DNA from: Kutzneria sp. CA-103260
GTDB lineage: Bacteria > Actinomycetota > Actinomycetes > Mycobacteriales > Pseudonocardiaceae
Length of the DNA: 64,000 nucleotides
NCBI RefSeq assembly: GCF_018263855.1
Contig: NZ_CP073318.1
Location: 2,604,001-2,668,000, forward strand
Direction of reading: 5' to 3'
Both the position numbers and the translations under genes were made by a program. The first letter of the stretch is position 1. Every line of letters begins with the position of its first letter. The notes beneath the pieces were generated by a model. It had not been told where the DNA came from, ran no database searches, and was given only the letters and a program-made list of their open reading frames with translations. Shown here one piece after another: positions 32,201-40,715 of this stretch.

Positions 32201-33070
32201 AGTCACCTCACGACCCAAGCACTGGGGTGGCTGCTCATCGACGAGGCCGGCCAGGCGACGCCGCAGGCCGCCGTCGGGGCCTTGTGGCGCACCCAGCGGG
32301 CGGTGATGGTGGGCGACCCCCTACAACTGGAGCCGATCAGGCCCCTGCCGTTCAAAGCCGAGCAAGCGATCCGCAACGAGCTCGACGTCAACGAGCAGTG
32401 GTCGCCCAGCCGGCTGTCTGCTCAACGCCTGGCTGACCGACTGACTAGGCTGGGCACCTGGCTGCCCGATGAGGAGGGTAAGATTTGGGTCGGAGTGCCC
32501 CTGACCGTGCACCGACGCTGTGATCAGCCCATGTTCGGCATCGTCAACGCCGTCGCCTACGACGGTCTCATGATCGATGGCACCAGCAGCGGCCCGGGCG
32601 AGCAATTCACCGCCGCCTATCCCTCGCTGCCGGTGTCGAAGTGGATCGACGTGGCCGGGACGGCCAACCGCGGCCATTGGATTCCAGACGAGGGCGCCCA
32701 ACTCACCCGCATCCTCAGCTCACTTGCTGAGCTCGACTTCGACATGTCCGCGGTGATGGTGGTCACCCCGTTCCGTGCTGTGGCCCGTGAACTCGAGCAG
32801 CTCTGTAGGAGGTATCCGGCGGTGGTCGCCGGCACCGTCCACAAGTCCCAAGGCAAGCAGGCCAGCATCGTCATCCTGGTGTTGGGCAGCGACCCCGAAC
32901 GCCCCGGCGCCCGCGCGTGGGCCGCCCGCACACCCAACCTGCTCAACGTCGCCGTCAGCCGTGCCCAACGACGCCTGTACGTCATCGGCAACCGCCGGGC
33001 CTGGGCCTCTCAGCCTCACTTCACCGTCCTAGCTCGAGAACTCTCATACAGCCCGCCAATCACCTCATGA
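29249..33070 (+). CDS. Upf1-like superfamily 1 helicase with long coiled-coil insertion
   Basis: A 1273-aa protein from GTG 29249; a TTG at about 29285 with GGAG upstream is an alternative start. Walker A is GPPGTGKTT (~339-347), Walker B/motif II is LLIDEAGQATP (~996), motif III follows at VMVGDPLQLEP, motif V at GTVHKSQGKQ and motif VI at LNVAVSRAQRR. This is the AAA_11/AAA_12 arrangement of Upf1-type helicases. Between motifs I and II lies a ~300-aa segment rich in Ala, Glu, Gln and Arg (~525-840), predicted to be a long coiled coil, as in SMC-like arms. The N-terminal ~300 aa have no recognised domain. Helicases of this design occur alone in defence islands. No partner gene is tightly coupled, so it may act alone. 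Confidence 0.85.
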   Translation: MLAVKPTNGAIALSLGEDTLRHADIVGFWRTVEMFSPQSVDKVDRTERVFAVRKGQPLPWQPGHEVARERLDEHLTWRHVVYVGIYRLDAMFEVLAQAFEPDEESFDERPPGQSALAAFTVGADGRALLESAVLSSCAWATGQLLEQPDSRQDWVNGFAAGNAGFISDWKDLVAESDPSHDPDDPPHTSLLPRVLTADDLHQCLQLAIEAAGIGDALSCTEIRISSQKVSRRKAEAADGSGGEFLNSMILPDLDRIAEQAAEGSISAALAEYLRPAAAIPTVERVDVQENPHVVLAATAPGTVPAGRWPSNVNHALALNQQLAVNTALSMPSTGVMGVNGPPGTGKTTMLRDLIAALVVERATRLADLSDPSKAFTTDKPQWKAGQYTRTISVLRPELTGFEMVVASANNTAVQNVTDEIPAAGAIDQQWLDHAAELDYFPEIASALLAPDSDSKPSWRDPKTGQARAWGLMAARLGNKANRTRFASIFWYRKPDNPDEDLDEDGWIGLNTVLNDYAQAGADQLWSEAVEQFHTAQQRVESLRAERLVIFEGVQRRVRLEDELAELRSRAEQAAEQARTAHARHNAAQAAAHERRDQAEHVAVEQHAKAEQAVEQSRTGLERLTQGRQASAEQAVASRRAKLDRLISGRQGQAQRIVNTRQATLDHIRLGRLAHSEQVARSCHVELEQRRRAVATHSEHQPSPLLRIITFGIASRRWSQQDSAVRRDKDAAEQEWTRAEAEYASARAETAAAQRGLDQAEADLREVLTEVGAAQNEVDAAERELTAVHAAIDAARQTLDAAHQARDRTQRELAAVRAPGLPAAPDAMPTYASLWTARRAAADAEHQLAGATQVKTERQNALTERETDLAKLDSQLDTAAASLGLQYPDSTWWSDRDRRELAALWTDPQWNQARSALFLAALALHKTFLQLAAQPMRRNLQAAMDLISGDAPADAPEHAALAAWQSLFLVVPVVSTTFASYARLFSHLTTQALGWLLIDEAGQATPQAAVGALWRTQRAVMVGDPLQLEPIRPLPFKAEQAIRNELDVNEQWSPSRLSAQRLADRLTRLGTWLPDEEGKIWVGVPLTVHRRCDQPMFGIVNAVAYDGLMIDGTSSGPGEQFTAAYPSLPVSKWIDVAGTANRGHWIPDEGAQLTRILSSLAELDFDMSAVMVVTPFRAVARELEQLCRRYPAVVAGTVHKSQGKQASIVILVLGSDPERPGARAWAARTPNLLNVAVSRAQRRLYVIGNRRAWASQPHFTVLARELSYSPPITS

Positions 33071-33303
33071 GAATGCTGTGCACCGGCCCCCGCGTCCTTC
33101 CAGGGGTTCGACGATGACGAGATCAGCAGGCCGGCGGCGTACGTCGATGGCATCCTGGCCCGGTCGAACCAGCCGGGATCCCGTTCGGCCTGGCGTCGCC
33201 TCTGCACGCCGAACGCCGAGATGCGAGCCTGGCCGAGCCGTTTCATCGTGAGACGGCAAGCTACGCCCGCCACGAGATCCGTGCGGACGCCGGCCTCGGG
33301 CAC
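33016..33303 (-). CDS. Short frame of unknown function, possible gene fragment
   Basis: A 95-aa leftward frame with good G/C third-position bias, containing VRTDLVAGVACRLTMKRLGQ and WFDRARMPSTYAAGLL. No domain is recognised. It overlaps the convergent helicase end by 55 bp, and the same frame is open upstream into the acetyltransferase gene. It is probably a residual fragment. Confidence 0.25.
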   Translation of the reverse strand: MPEAGVRTDLVAGVACRLTMKRLGQARISAFGVQRRRQAERDPGWFDRARMPSTYAAGLLISSSSNPWKDAGAGAQHSHEVIGGLYESSRARTVK

Positions 33304-33349
33304 CTCGAATCGCTTTATCGCCTCGATGAAGGCCGGCTCGACTTCAGGA

Positions 33350-34039
33350 CTATGCAGGAAGGTTCGTTCCGGCGGTGGGCCAGAGGCCGCCAGCGCACCA
33401 GGTGATGGCCGCGCCGGGTGCTTTGACCGCGAGCCTCCACGGCCCGTCGGCGGGACCAGCGTTGAGTCCGACGGATTTGTCCGGGGTGGCGATGTAGCAG
33501 CTTTCGCCGTTACGGGCGAGGGTGTAACCGCGGTGTCGGTACCAGGGCATGACGCGGCGGTCGGCGGCGTCGACTTTCGCGACGACCAACCGGATGCCGC
33601 GGCGGTGGAGGTGCTGCTCGGCGTAGCGCAGCAACGCCGTTCCTACGCCCTGGCCGCGGTGGTGTGCGTCGACGGCGAGGATTTCGATCTCGATGAGAAC
33701 CTGGGCCAGGTACTCCCGGTGGTCGAGGTGATTCGCTTCGACGAACGTGACCGGGGAGCAAGCGTAGAGCATGCCGACCATCCGCTCCCGGGTGAAGGCC
33801 CCGAAACACCAGCCACCAATCCCGGGTGGCTCGGGAAAGCCGATGTGACCGCCGAACTGGTCCAGCGCCGTCTACAAGGGATGGTCGGTGGTGACACCGG
33901 GGGCCTGTCCCGCGGTGGCGATCGCGATGGCTGCGGTTCCTTCGCCGGGCCGGCTCAGGCGTACTTCGACATCATCGTGAGACTGCCTGTCGTCGGCAGG
34001 CCCGCCCAGGCCAGGACGGTCATCGGGATCGATGGACAT
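33350..34039 (-). pseudogene. GNAT N-acetyltransferase interrupted by a single in-frame TAG
   Basis: From ATG 34039 (MSIDPDDRPG) the frame reads to VTTDHPL, meets a TAG at 33874-33872, then continues in the same frame with TALDQFGGHIGFPEPPG through the acetyl-CoA loop. That loop is the Q/RxxGxG/A-type stretch HHRGQGVGTALL. The frame then ends VMPWYRHRGYTLAR...NLPA at 33350. The reconstructed protein is 229 codons, close to a full GNAT. Only codon 56 is defective, so inactivation is recent, or the base is a sequencing error. A shorter protein could restart at ATG 33781 but would lack the N-terminal strand. Confidence 0.75.
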
Positions 34040-34552
34040 CGGCGATTCATCGCAGAGAAGCCGACGGCAGCGAGCGCCGTACTCGGCGATCAACCGATCG
34101 AGGTTGACCCTGCCCGCGCCCGAACCGGCTGTTCAAGGGCAGCGACCAGGTCGATCGGGCTCACGACTCGGGCTGACTACCTGCAGAGATCCTTTCTCGG
34201 TGACGAATACCTGGCTGTCGTCCAGCGTGAAGCCGACGGCGTCTGGGCTGGCCACGTCGGCGACGCTTCCCAACGTCCCCTTCGGGCAGGTCGAGTTCGG
34301 GTTCACTGTCGCGGAACGTCCACGCGGTCTCCTGATTGCATGCGCACCAGTATCGCAGCGTGGTGGCCACTGTCGGTGACGAGCCATGCGTGGCCGCCGG
34401 TCGGGGCGGTCTCCGGCGCACAGCCCCCGGCTGGGCTGAACTCGGCGCTCCGCCAGGCGGCATCCTCAGGCATGCCGGTGCGGCATGCCCGCCTCCGGCA
34501 CGCCGACTGCCGGAGTTGATTCCGATATCGTCGGGAGTGGGGAAGGGGACGG
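34040..34552. other. Degenerate region without an intact gene
   Basis: Leftward frames carry protein-like pieces in two registers (TLRYWCACNQETAWTFRDSEPELDLPEG, then VADVASPDAVGFTLDDSQVF), as if a small gene of unknown family had suffered a frameshift near 34285. No start with a ribosome site is seen. The last ~50 bp contain GGGGAAGGGG, which serves the next gene. Confidence 0.35.
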
Positions 34553-36388
34553 ATGGCTCAGGTGTGCTCGACCAGTGGCTGCGCTAACCCGGCGGCGTTT
34601 ACCACCCGCAGCAAGCCGGCATGGTGTACCGCATGCATCGACGGCATGTTGCGCGACGGCGGGTTGGAACCGGCTGAACCGTTCGCCGGGCCCAACCGGT
34701 GGCGGCTCACTACCTGCCTGACCTGCGGCGTGCAGGCGCACTATAAGCTCGACTACACCATCAGCAAGAACGCCTTCGGTGAGAAGACGTGTCGAGCCTG
34801 CTACTGGCGCCACTGGGCCGGGCAGCATCTCGACCAGCCGGACTTCGCCTACGAACGTGTCCTGCTGGAACTGCTGCGCGACCACACTCCGGACGAGATC
34901 CTCCGTGAGTACCCGCAGCCGTTGGTGGCCGAGTTCCTGACCTCCGGCTGGTGGCCGCCGGACAAGCTTGTCGCCCACCTCGACGACAACGGCTTCGACC
35001 TGTTGGACATCCTGCGCGACGGCAACACCCGGCATGGACCGGTGCTAGCCCGATGCCGCGCTTGCCGACGGCATCAGGTCATGCGGATCAGTGACATCGG
35101 CTGGGGCTGCATCTGCTCCCGCAACACCCGTTCCTCAAACCCAACGAGCCCGCGCGCCGGGCGCATGTTGCTGACGGACTCGGAGTCGCCGGCATTGCAG
35201 TGGTGGGACCACGAACGCAATGACGAGGCGACGTTGAGGACCGCGACCGTCCTCGCGACTCGCACGTGCCACTGGATCTGCCCGGAATGCGACCACCGCT
35301 TCGAAGCGAAGATCCAGCGGATGACTGACCGTCCCGAGTGTCCCGCGTGCGCTCAACGTGAACGTGCGGCGTGGGACGCGGAGTACGAGCGCCTGAAGTT
35401 CACACCGATCGCCGACGTGCCGGAGCTGGCGGCCGCCTGGGCCGAGGAGGACGACCCGCGTGTCGTCATGGTCGTCGGTCCCTCACACCCGCGCCGCTTC
35501 CGCTGCCAAAACGGCCACACTCCTCGCGTCGCCCCGCTGACCTACCTCCAGTCGGGCTGCCAGTTCTGCCGCGCGACCGGGCGGTCCCAGGCAGACAAAC
35601 GGTGGCTGGCAGACACTTTGCCGGAGATCGCCGCCCAGTGGCATCCCGACCGCAACGGGAGATACACACCGGAGAACGTGGTGTGGGACTCGACGCGGAC
35701 CGTGTGGTGGCGCAGCGACTGTTGCGGCCACGAGTGGCAGGAGTCGGTTCGCGCCCGCGACAAGTACGCGCGGTGGCGCTGCCCGGCTTGCCGAACCATC
35801 CTTGACTCGTTGGCCTGGCGCGATCCGGGACTCGCCGCGGAGTGGAGCCCTGCCAATCCGGTCAGCGCCTGGCAGGTGCGTCCCTACGCTGATACGGACT
35901 TCACGCCGGAGTGGGTATGTGCGACGAATCCGGAGCACGTGTGGCGGGCGTCGGTGGCGAGCCGTTCCAATGGCGCTGAATGCCCCGACTGCCGAGAAGT
36001 CGGCAAGTCACGGGTCGAGCTCGCCTACCATGCTGCTGCGACAGAGCTGTTCGGCAAGGCCCGATCGGGCATCACGGTGCGGGACACGGCTTTTACCTCG
36101 CGGCGATCCTGGACCGTCGACATCAGCGTTGACGTCGGCGAGCACAAGGTCGGCATCGAGTATGACGGCGCGTACTGGCACTCGGCTCCGGCCAAGATGC
36201 TCGTCGACGAACGCAAGAGCCTGGACCTGCTGGCCGCCGGATTCGTCGTCGTGCGTCTGCGAGAGGACCCGTTGCCTTCACTCGGCATAGATAATCCGCG
36301 CTACCGGGAGGTGCGCGTCTATGCCACAGCACCCCGTGCCGCGGCAGTCATGGCCGAGGTTCGGGACTGGGTCAGCGGCCTACTGTAG
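34553..36388 (+). CDS. Multi-zinc-ribbon protein with Vsr-like C-terminal endonuclease domain
   Basis: A 611-aa protein; ATG 34553 follows GGGGAAGGGGACGG. It contains a series of CxxC pairs: C-x4-C near residue 5, TCLTCG ~57, CRAC ~80 and ~168, CPEC ~248 with CPAC ~264, CQFC ~341, CPAC ~410 and CPDC ~483. Tryptophan-rich linkers (LPEIAAQWHPDRNG, DPGLAAEWSPANP) are typical of treble-clef zinc-ribbon repeats (DUF4379-like). The C-terminal ~90 aa (SWTVDISVDVGEHKVGIEYDGAYWH, then FVVVRLREDPL) has the Asp, Glu-x-Asp and WH pattern of very-short-patch-repair-like nucleases. I infer nucleic-acid recognition by the ribbons and cleavage by the tail. No methyltransferase is nearby. Confidence 0.75.
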   Translation: MAQVCSTSGCANPAAFTTRSKPAWCTACIDGMLRDGGLEPAEPFAGPNRWRLTTCLTCGVQAHYKLDYTISKNAFGEKTCRACYWRHWAGQHLDQPDFAYERVLLELLRDHTPDEILREYPQPLVAEFLTSGWWPPDKLVAHLDDNGFDLLDILRDGNTRHGPVLARCRACRRHQVMRISDIGWGCICSRNTRSSNPTSPRAGRMLLTDSESPALQWWDHERNDEATLRTATVLATRTCHWICPECDHRFEAKIQRMTDRPECPACAQRERAAWDAEYERLKFTPIADVPELAAAWAEEDDPRVVMVVGPSHPRRFRCQNGHTPRVAPLTYLQSGCQFCRATGRSQADKRWLADTLPEIAAQWHPDRNGRYTPENVVWDSTRTVWWRSDCCGHEWQESVRARDKYARWRCPACRTILDSLAWRDPGLAAEWSPANPVSAWQVRPYADTDFTPEWVCATNPEHVWRASVASRSNGAECPDCREVGKSRVELAYHAAATELFGKARSGITVRDTAFTSRRSWTVDISVDVGEHKVGIEYDGAYWHSAPAKMLVDERKSLDLLAAGFVVVRLREDPLPSLGIDNPRYREVRVYATAPRAAAVMAEVRDWVSGLL

Positions 36389-36542
36389 TGGTGCCTCGGC
36401 GGTGAAATGCTGAAAAGGTTCCGCACGATGCGGATATCTCCGTTCGGGTGAAGTTCCCCGCTCGTCGTCGATCCACTCGTTCGCTGGCTGACAGGGCCCT
36501 CGCATCTGCGTTGAGGTGGTGCCATGGGGAGGAGCACCGTCG

Positions 36543-37937
36543 ATGGACGCGGTTGAGGCGATTGAGAAGCTGCTCGAGCCGGCCGATGTGGCCATCGAGT
36601 CCAGTGACCAGTTGGTGGGCAAGGTCGAGCGCAAGGCCGCGAAGCTCGCTCGCGAGCGGCGGGACAACGGACAGGAGGTCGACGAGACCAAGCCCCGGTT
36701 GGCTCCCGTGCCCGAACGCGAGCATGACGGGAACATGAACATCATGCCGTGGGAGTTGCTCCATTTGCTGGGGCGGGCCACGGTGCTGTCCGGGCATGGC
36801 TCGTCACGAGCGTTGGCGCAGCACTGGGGCTGCCTGAAGTACATCACCTCCCTTCAGCGCAACGCCCACGATCGGATGGAGCTGTCGGACAGCGGCAAGG
36901 ACCCTCGGTACCACCGGAGATCGGTGCAGGCAGAAGACCTGGGCATCGCGTTCGCGCTGGCCGCGGCGCTCCGGATCGCACAGCGACGCCACCCGGGCTA
37001 CCGCTTCGAGCTCGTCGACGCGGACGTCGCTCTCGAGGCGGGGTGGGCGCTGCGCGGCAACGAGGTGAAGGCAAAGCCGAAGACGAGGCTCCGGCCCGAC
37101 TACTTCCTGTTCGGCTTCCGCCACGGCTCACCGGCACGAGTGATCACCGTGGAGTGCAAGGGATCCCATGGGTCCGCAGACGCCCAGCACAAGCAACTGG
37201 CCAAGGCGGCCGCACAGGTGAACGCGGTCGTGATCGGCGATCCCGACCATGGGGACGTGTCGCCGCCAGGGCTGATGATGTCGACGTCGCTGGACGACAC
37301 GGGCGGCATTCAGATGCGCATCCTCGACCCGCCCGGCGACGGCACGCTCGCACTGTCGGGTGATGTGGAGGACCACACGTCCGGTCTAAACGGGCCCGTC
37401 GAGCAGCTGCACGAATTCCCAGGGATCCCGGTCCGCGTCGAGGAAGTGGAACGCGACCGTCGCCCGGGGTTCTACATCGCGCCTGACCGGTCGGAGTGGT
37501 TTGCCCGGGTGCTCGCGCGGACCGCCAGCGCAGGGCTGCTGGCCTTCGCCGGGGACCGGAACACCGCCGGTCGCTTGCTGACCCCGCGCCAGCGGATCAG
37601 GCTCGGCGTCGAGCAGGACAGCGGACCCGGCCATGTCGCCTTCGATACCGGGATCGACCTGGCCGGTCTGCGCCTGGTCGGCACCGATCACGTATTTCGG
37701 CTGTCGTCGGAGCGGATGGAGGTCTTCTCGGGGATTCCCGAGGTTCTCCATGAGCTCCTGCGGAGCGAACGGCCCGATCTCAGGGGGCGTCAACACGCGC
37801 TGCCCGACCTCCGCGAACAGTGGCGGGAACGCCAGGAAGACATCGAGCGGCAGTGGGGTGGAGTGGTGTTCATGGACATCAACGGTGCCGTCATGGGGCT
37901 GCGAAAGATGGGGGAGGGGCGGGCTCGCCTCGACTAG
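36543..37937 (+). CDS. PD-(D/E)xK nuclease-like protein of unknown family
   Basis: A 464-aa protein. ATG 36543 (MDAVEAIEKLLEP) is chosen because GGGGAGGAG lies 8-10 nt upstream; the frame opens a little earlier at 36516. Residues ~20-60 are charged and helical. The central part has the restriction-endonuclease fold signature: Glu in RFELVDADVALE, then RLRPDYFLFGF, then VITVECKGSHG (PD...ExK). The C-terminal ~230 aa resemble nothing I recognise. It begins 154 bp after the zinc-ribbon nuclease gene on the same strand, so the two may be co-expressed. It is a candidate effector nuclease. Confidence 0.65.
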   Translation: MDAVEAIEKLLEPADVAIESSDQLVGKVERKAAKLARERRDNGQEVDETKPRLAPVPEREHDGNMNIMPWELLHLLGRATVLSGHGSSRALAQHWGCLKYITSLQRNAHDRMELSDSGKDPRYHRRSVQAEDLGIAFALAAALRIAQRRHPGYRFELVDADVALEAGWALRGNEVKAKPKTRLRPDYFLFGFRHGSPARVITVECKGSHGSADAQHKQLAKAAAQVNAVVIGDPDHGDVSPPGLMMSTSLDDTGGIQMRILDPPGDGTLALSGDVEDHTSGLNGPVEQLHEFPGIPVRVEEVERDRRPGFYIAPDRSEWFARVLARTASAGLLAFAGDRNTAGRLLTPRQRIRLGVEQDSGPGHVAFDTGIDLAGLRLVGTDHVFRLSSERMEVFSGIPEVLHELLRSERPDLRGRQHALPDLREQWRERQEDIERQWGGVVFMDINGAVMGLRKMGEGRARLD

Positions 37938-38004
37938 CACCGCTGGTGGCGAAGACACGCGAGCGGTCGGTTCCCCTGTGATTGGGTTGCCCGAGGTGCT
38001 CGCG

Positions 38005-38331
38005 TCAGAAGGCTCTCGCGGCGGCCAGAGGGTCGGCGAGCGATGCGAAGTGAAGTTGCTTGACTTGGCTGGTGCGCACGTAATGCACGGCTACGAGGTG
38101 GCGGAGGACCAAGAGTCGGTCGGGGTGTGAGAACAGAACCGTTGTCTTGCCGGCACCACCGGCTGCCAGCAAGGCGAAGTTGCGCGAGACCGCAGGCAGG
38201 TCCACGACCGGAACAACACCGGATCTACCCGTCGTGACCAGGAAGCCGTCCTGGTCAAGGGGTACGGGTTCGTCGAGGGGCGCGGCGTAGCGCTGGAGCC
38301 TGTGGGCGACCACAGGAACACCACACCACAT
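38005..38331 (-). pseudogene. N-terminal fragment of a NACHT-like NTPase
   Basis: A 108-aa frame with YAAPLDEPVPLDQDGFLV, the pre-NACHT strand pattern seen in actinobacterial NTPases, followed by LLAAGGAGKTTVL (Walker A). The rest of the ATPase is missing and the sequence changes character after the P-loop. It is a truncated relative of the adjacent NACHT gene. The flanking stretches 37938-38004 and 38332-38516 hold nothing recognisable. Confidence 0.5.
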
Positions 38332-38516
38332 CGCCTGTGAATCGCGAAGACTGCCACGCCGATATCAGCGTGGACGTGCCTCACGCACGCGGGCCTAGCG
38401 TGCCGCCGGGTGGTCTATAAGGTGCTGCCGGAACAGCAGTGCGTCCAGAGCGAGGTCGGCGCCGGTTGTCATCGAGCGAACCTCGCAGGCGCGCGCTGTG
38501 TGGAGAGTAAAACATG

Positions 38517-40715
38517 TCAATTAGCGTTGTGCGGGAGCATGTCGTCGTCCAACGCAGCTGCTGCCCGTCGACGGTGGTGCTCGTCAAGGCCGGGGTCGCT
38601 GGCAAGGGTTACGAAGGCCGCGTTGCTGTCATCGCTCAGCAGGGAAAGCTCCTCTGCGGCTGCGAAGCGGTGCTCCGGGACTAGGTGTGGGTCGCTAACC
38701 ATGCGCCACAGCAGGGAAAACACTTCCCCAGTGCCGTTGTCGATCTCCTCGCTGGCTACTTTGGTGAGACCGCGAGGACCATCCTGGACCACGAATTGGT
38801 ACATGGATTCGTCCCCAAGATCGATGGCCGCCGCGGCGGCGTGCAGCCGCGTGCCCTCAGTGAGGCCTGTGCTGTAGGCGATGAGCTTAAGTCCGTCCGC
38901 CAACGCATCGTCGGCTGCGTCGAGTAGGGCGTCGTGTGCGTCGATGGCGCTGGGGGGAAATTCCCAACTGGGAAAGTCGTGGCGACGTACCAGAAAACTC
39001 GCAGCAGCGGCCGCCGCTGAAGACGAGTGGCTAGCCGTTCTGAGAGCTGTGATGCGGTCGCTGTCGGGCACGTCCGCGTCGGCGGCCATCTCGAGCAGCC
39101 GTGAGAGTCCCTCCGGGTGGCCGAGGCCCAGCAGAGTCTCAGCCGCCGCCCCCTGTTCGTCGGGCTCCAGCCAGGCATCGGCGGTGGCGGTGGCGAGTGC
39201 CGCCACCGCTTGTGGTCCGATCGCCGCCTCGGCTTTCCAGAGCCGCTGTACCAGCAACCAGCTGTAGTCGGGCCACCAGCGCACGAGATAGGCAAGTAGG
39301 GCATCGGGGTCGTTGCCCCTGGCGTCCCAGATGTCGACGAGAAACACCGGTAGCTGGGAGAGTCCGTAAAACTCCTCTGGCGAATGCTCAGCGCAGAAGG
39401 CGTTGACGACCTCGGTGATGACGCGTTTCTGATCGTGGTCAGACAGGTTGGCCAACTGATTGGCGACCTGCCGCGCCGCGAAGTACTCCTCCAGCGTGGC
39501 GTGAGTGAACTCCACGCCACTGTCGGCCGAGACGACGAAGCCGGTGCTACAGAGCGCGTCGTGCAGTTCACGAGCGCGGACGTCGGGGTCGTCCGCGGCG
39601 GACTCGAGCGCGGTGCCGCGCACGAGGTCCGTCGCGATGGTGAGCACCGAAGATTCGGGCTCGCTGAACTGTCGCGTCGCGGCGACCTCGCCCAACAGCT
39701 CGACGGCGTCACGGCTGAATTTTCGTTCCGCGTTCGTGAAGTCGCGTCCGGTGAATAGCTTGCGTACGTACTGCTCGTACAGATCGGATCGTCGGTCAGG
39801 CAGCTGCCGGTCCGGATTGCGGGCGAGCAGCTCGCACAGCATGGTCGCGGCGAGAGGCTGCACGGCCCAGTCCTGGATCTCCGTGCGTCGCACGTGATCG
39901 AGCAGCCGCTCGGCCAGCTCGACCGGATTCGGCGAGTCGTGGCGTGCGAGCCAGCGGTGGGCGAATCGTTGGAGCGTGGCCATGTCGAACGGCAGCAGTT
40001 CACACGAGGCGAACCTGTCCCCGGTGACGGCGAAGTCGTTCGGCTGCAGGGGTCTGGTGGCAACGGCAAAACGCAGAAAGGGATGCAGCGCTCCCCGGGC
40101 GATCGCCTGGAGGGCCGTTCGTTGGGCGGCGATCTCTGGCACCTCGTCCAGTCCGTCCACCAGGACCAGCCAAGGCCGATTGCCCGGAGCGGCCTTGGCG
40201 AACAGGTCCTTGGGAAGATCGGTCAGCAAGAAGTGTCCCAGCTCATCGACCACGCCGGCTTTGATCGCCTCGGCCATCGGCAGGCCTGCGCGGAAGGAAC
40301 GGGCGTGAACCGGGACCGGTACGGAGTCCGACGAATCGCCATGAAGCTGGTTGTCGGCCAGTGTGTACGCGATCCGGCGAAGCAAACTGGACTTGCCACC
40401 GCCCGGACTCCCGATGATGACCAGGTCACGATGCGCGGTGATGACGTCATGCCAGTTTCCGGGTCGTCCGGACGCGGTCAGCCGGAGGGCTTGCTCGGCG
40501 TACACGTCGCCGAGCAGGATCGGGCTGGCCGACAAACCGGTCCTGGAGACGACCGGCTGCTGTTCGCTTGCGCCCAGAACGGCGCGGAGGTAGCTGTCGA
40601 CCTCGAACGCGCCGGCATCGGGGCCATGGAAACTGACCGTGCCGATGGTGTGCGCCTGAACCACGTTGCCCACGACGGTGCCGCCGACCTGGTTGTGCAC
40701 GCTCTCATCGGCCAC
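38517..40715 (-). CDS. NACHT-type STAND NTPase with N-terminal effector-associated tag
   Basis: A 732-aa protein from GTG 40715 (ADESVHNQVGG), selected because GGAGG lies 7 nt upstream; a longer frame to 40811 lacks such a site. The first ~40 residues carry the tag NQVGGTVVGNVVQAHTIGTVSFH. The NACHT ATPase follows: GSPGGGKSSLLRRI (Walker A, ~101), WLVLVDGLDEVPE (Walker B with the extra acidic residues typical of NACHT, ~182) and FTHATLEEYFAARQVA, the classical NACHT winged-helix end. The C-terminal ~300 aa are helical HEAT-like repeats, the probable sensor. Bacterial NACHT proteins are anti-phage sensors; with no covalent effector domain, the tag probably recruits a separate one. Confidence 0.85.
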   Translation of the reverse strand: MADESVHNQVGGTVVGNVVQAHTIGTVSFHGPDAGAFEVDSYLRAVLGASEQQPVVSRTGLSASPILLGDVYAEQALRLTASGRPGNWHDVITAHRDLVIIGSPGGGKSSLLRRIAYTLADNQLHGDSSDSVPVPVHARSFRAGLPMAEAIKAGVVDELGHFLLTDLPKDLFAKAAPGNRPWLVLVDGLDEVPEIAAQRTALQAIARGALHPFLRFAVATRPLQPNDFAVTGDRFASCELLPFDMATLQRFAHRWLARHDSPNPVELAERLLDHVRRTEIQDWAVQPLAATMLCELLARNPDRQLPDRRSDLYEQYVRKLFTGRDFTNAERKFSRDAVELLGEVAATRQFSEPESSVLTIATDLVRGTALESAADDPDVRARELHDALCSTGFVVSADSGVEFTHATLEEYFAARQVANQLANLSDHDQKRVITEVVNAFCAEHSPEEFYGLSQLPVFLVDIWDARGNDPDALLAYLVRWWPDYSWLLVQRLWKAEAAIGPQAVAALATATADAWLEPDEQGAAAETLLGLGHPEGLSRLLEMAADADVPDSDRITALRTASHSSSAAAAAASFLVRRHDFPSWEFPPSAIDAHDALLDAADDALADGLKLIAYSTGLTEGTRLHAAAAAIDLGDESMYQFVVQDGPRGLTKVASEEIDNGTGEVFSLLWRMVSDPHLVPEHRFAAAEELSLLSDDSNAAFVTLASDPGLDEHHRRRAAAALDDDMLPHNAN

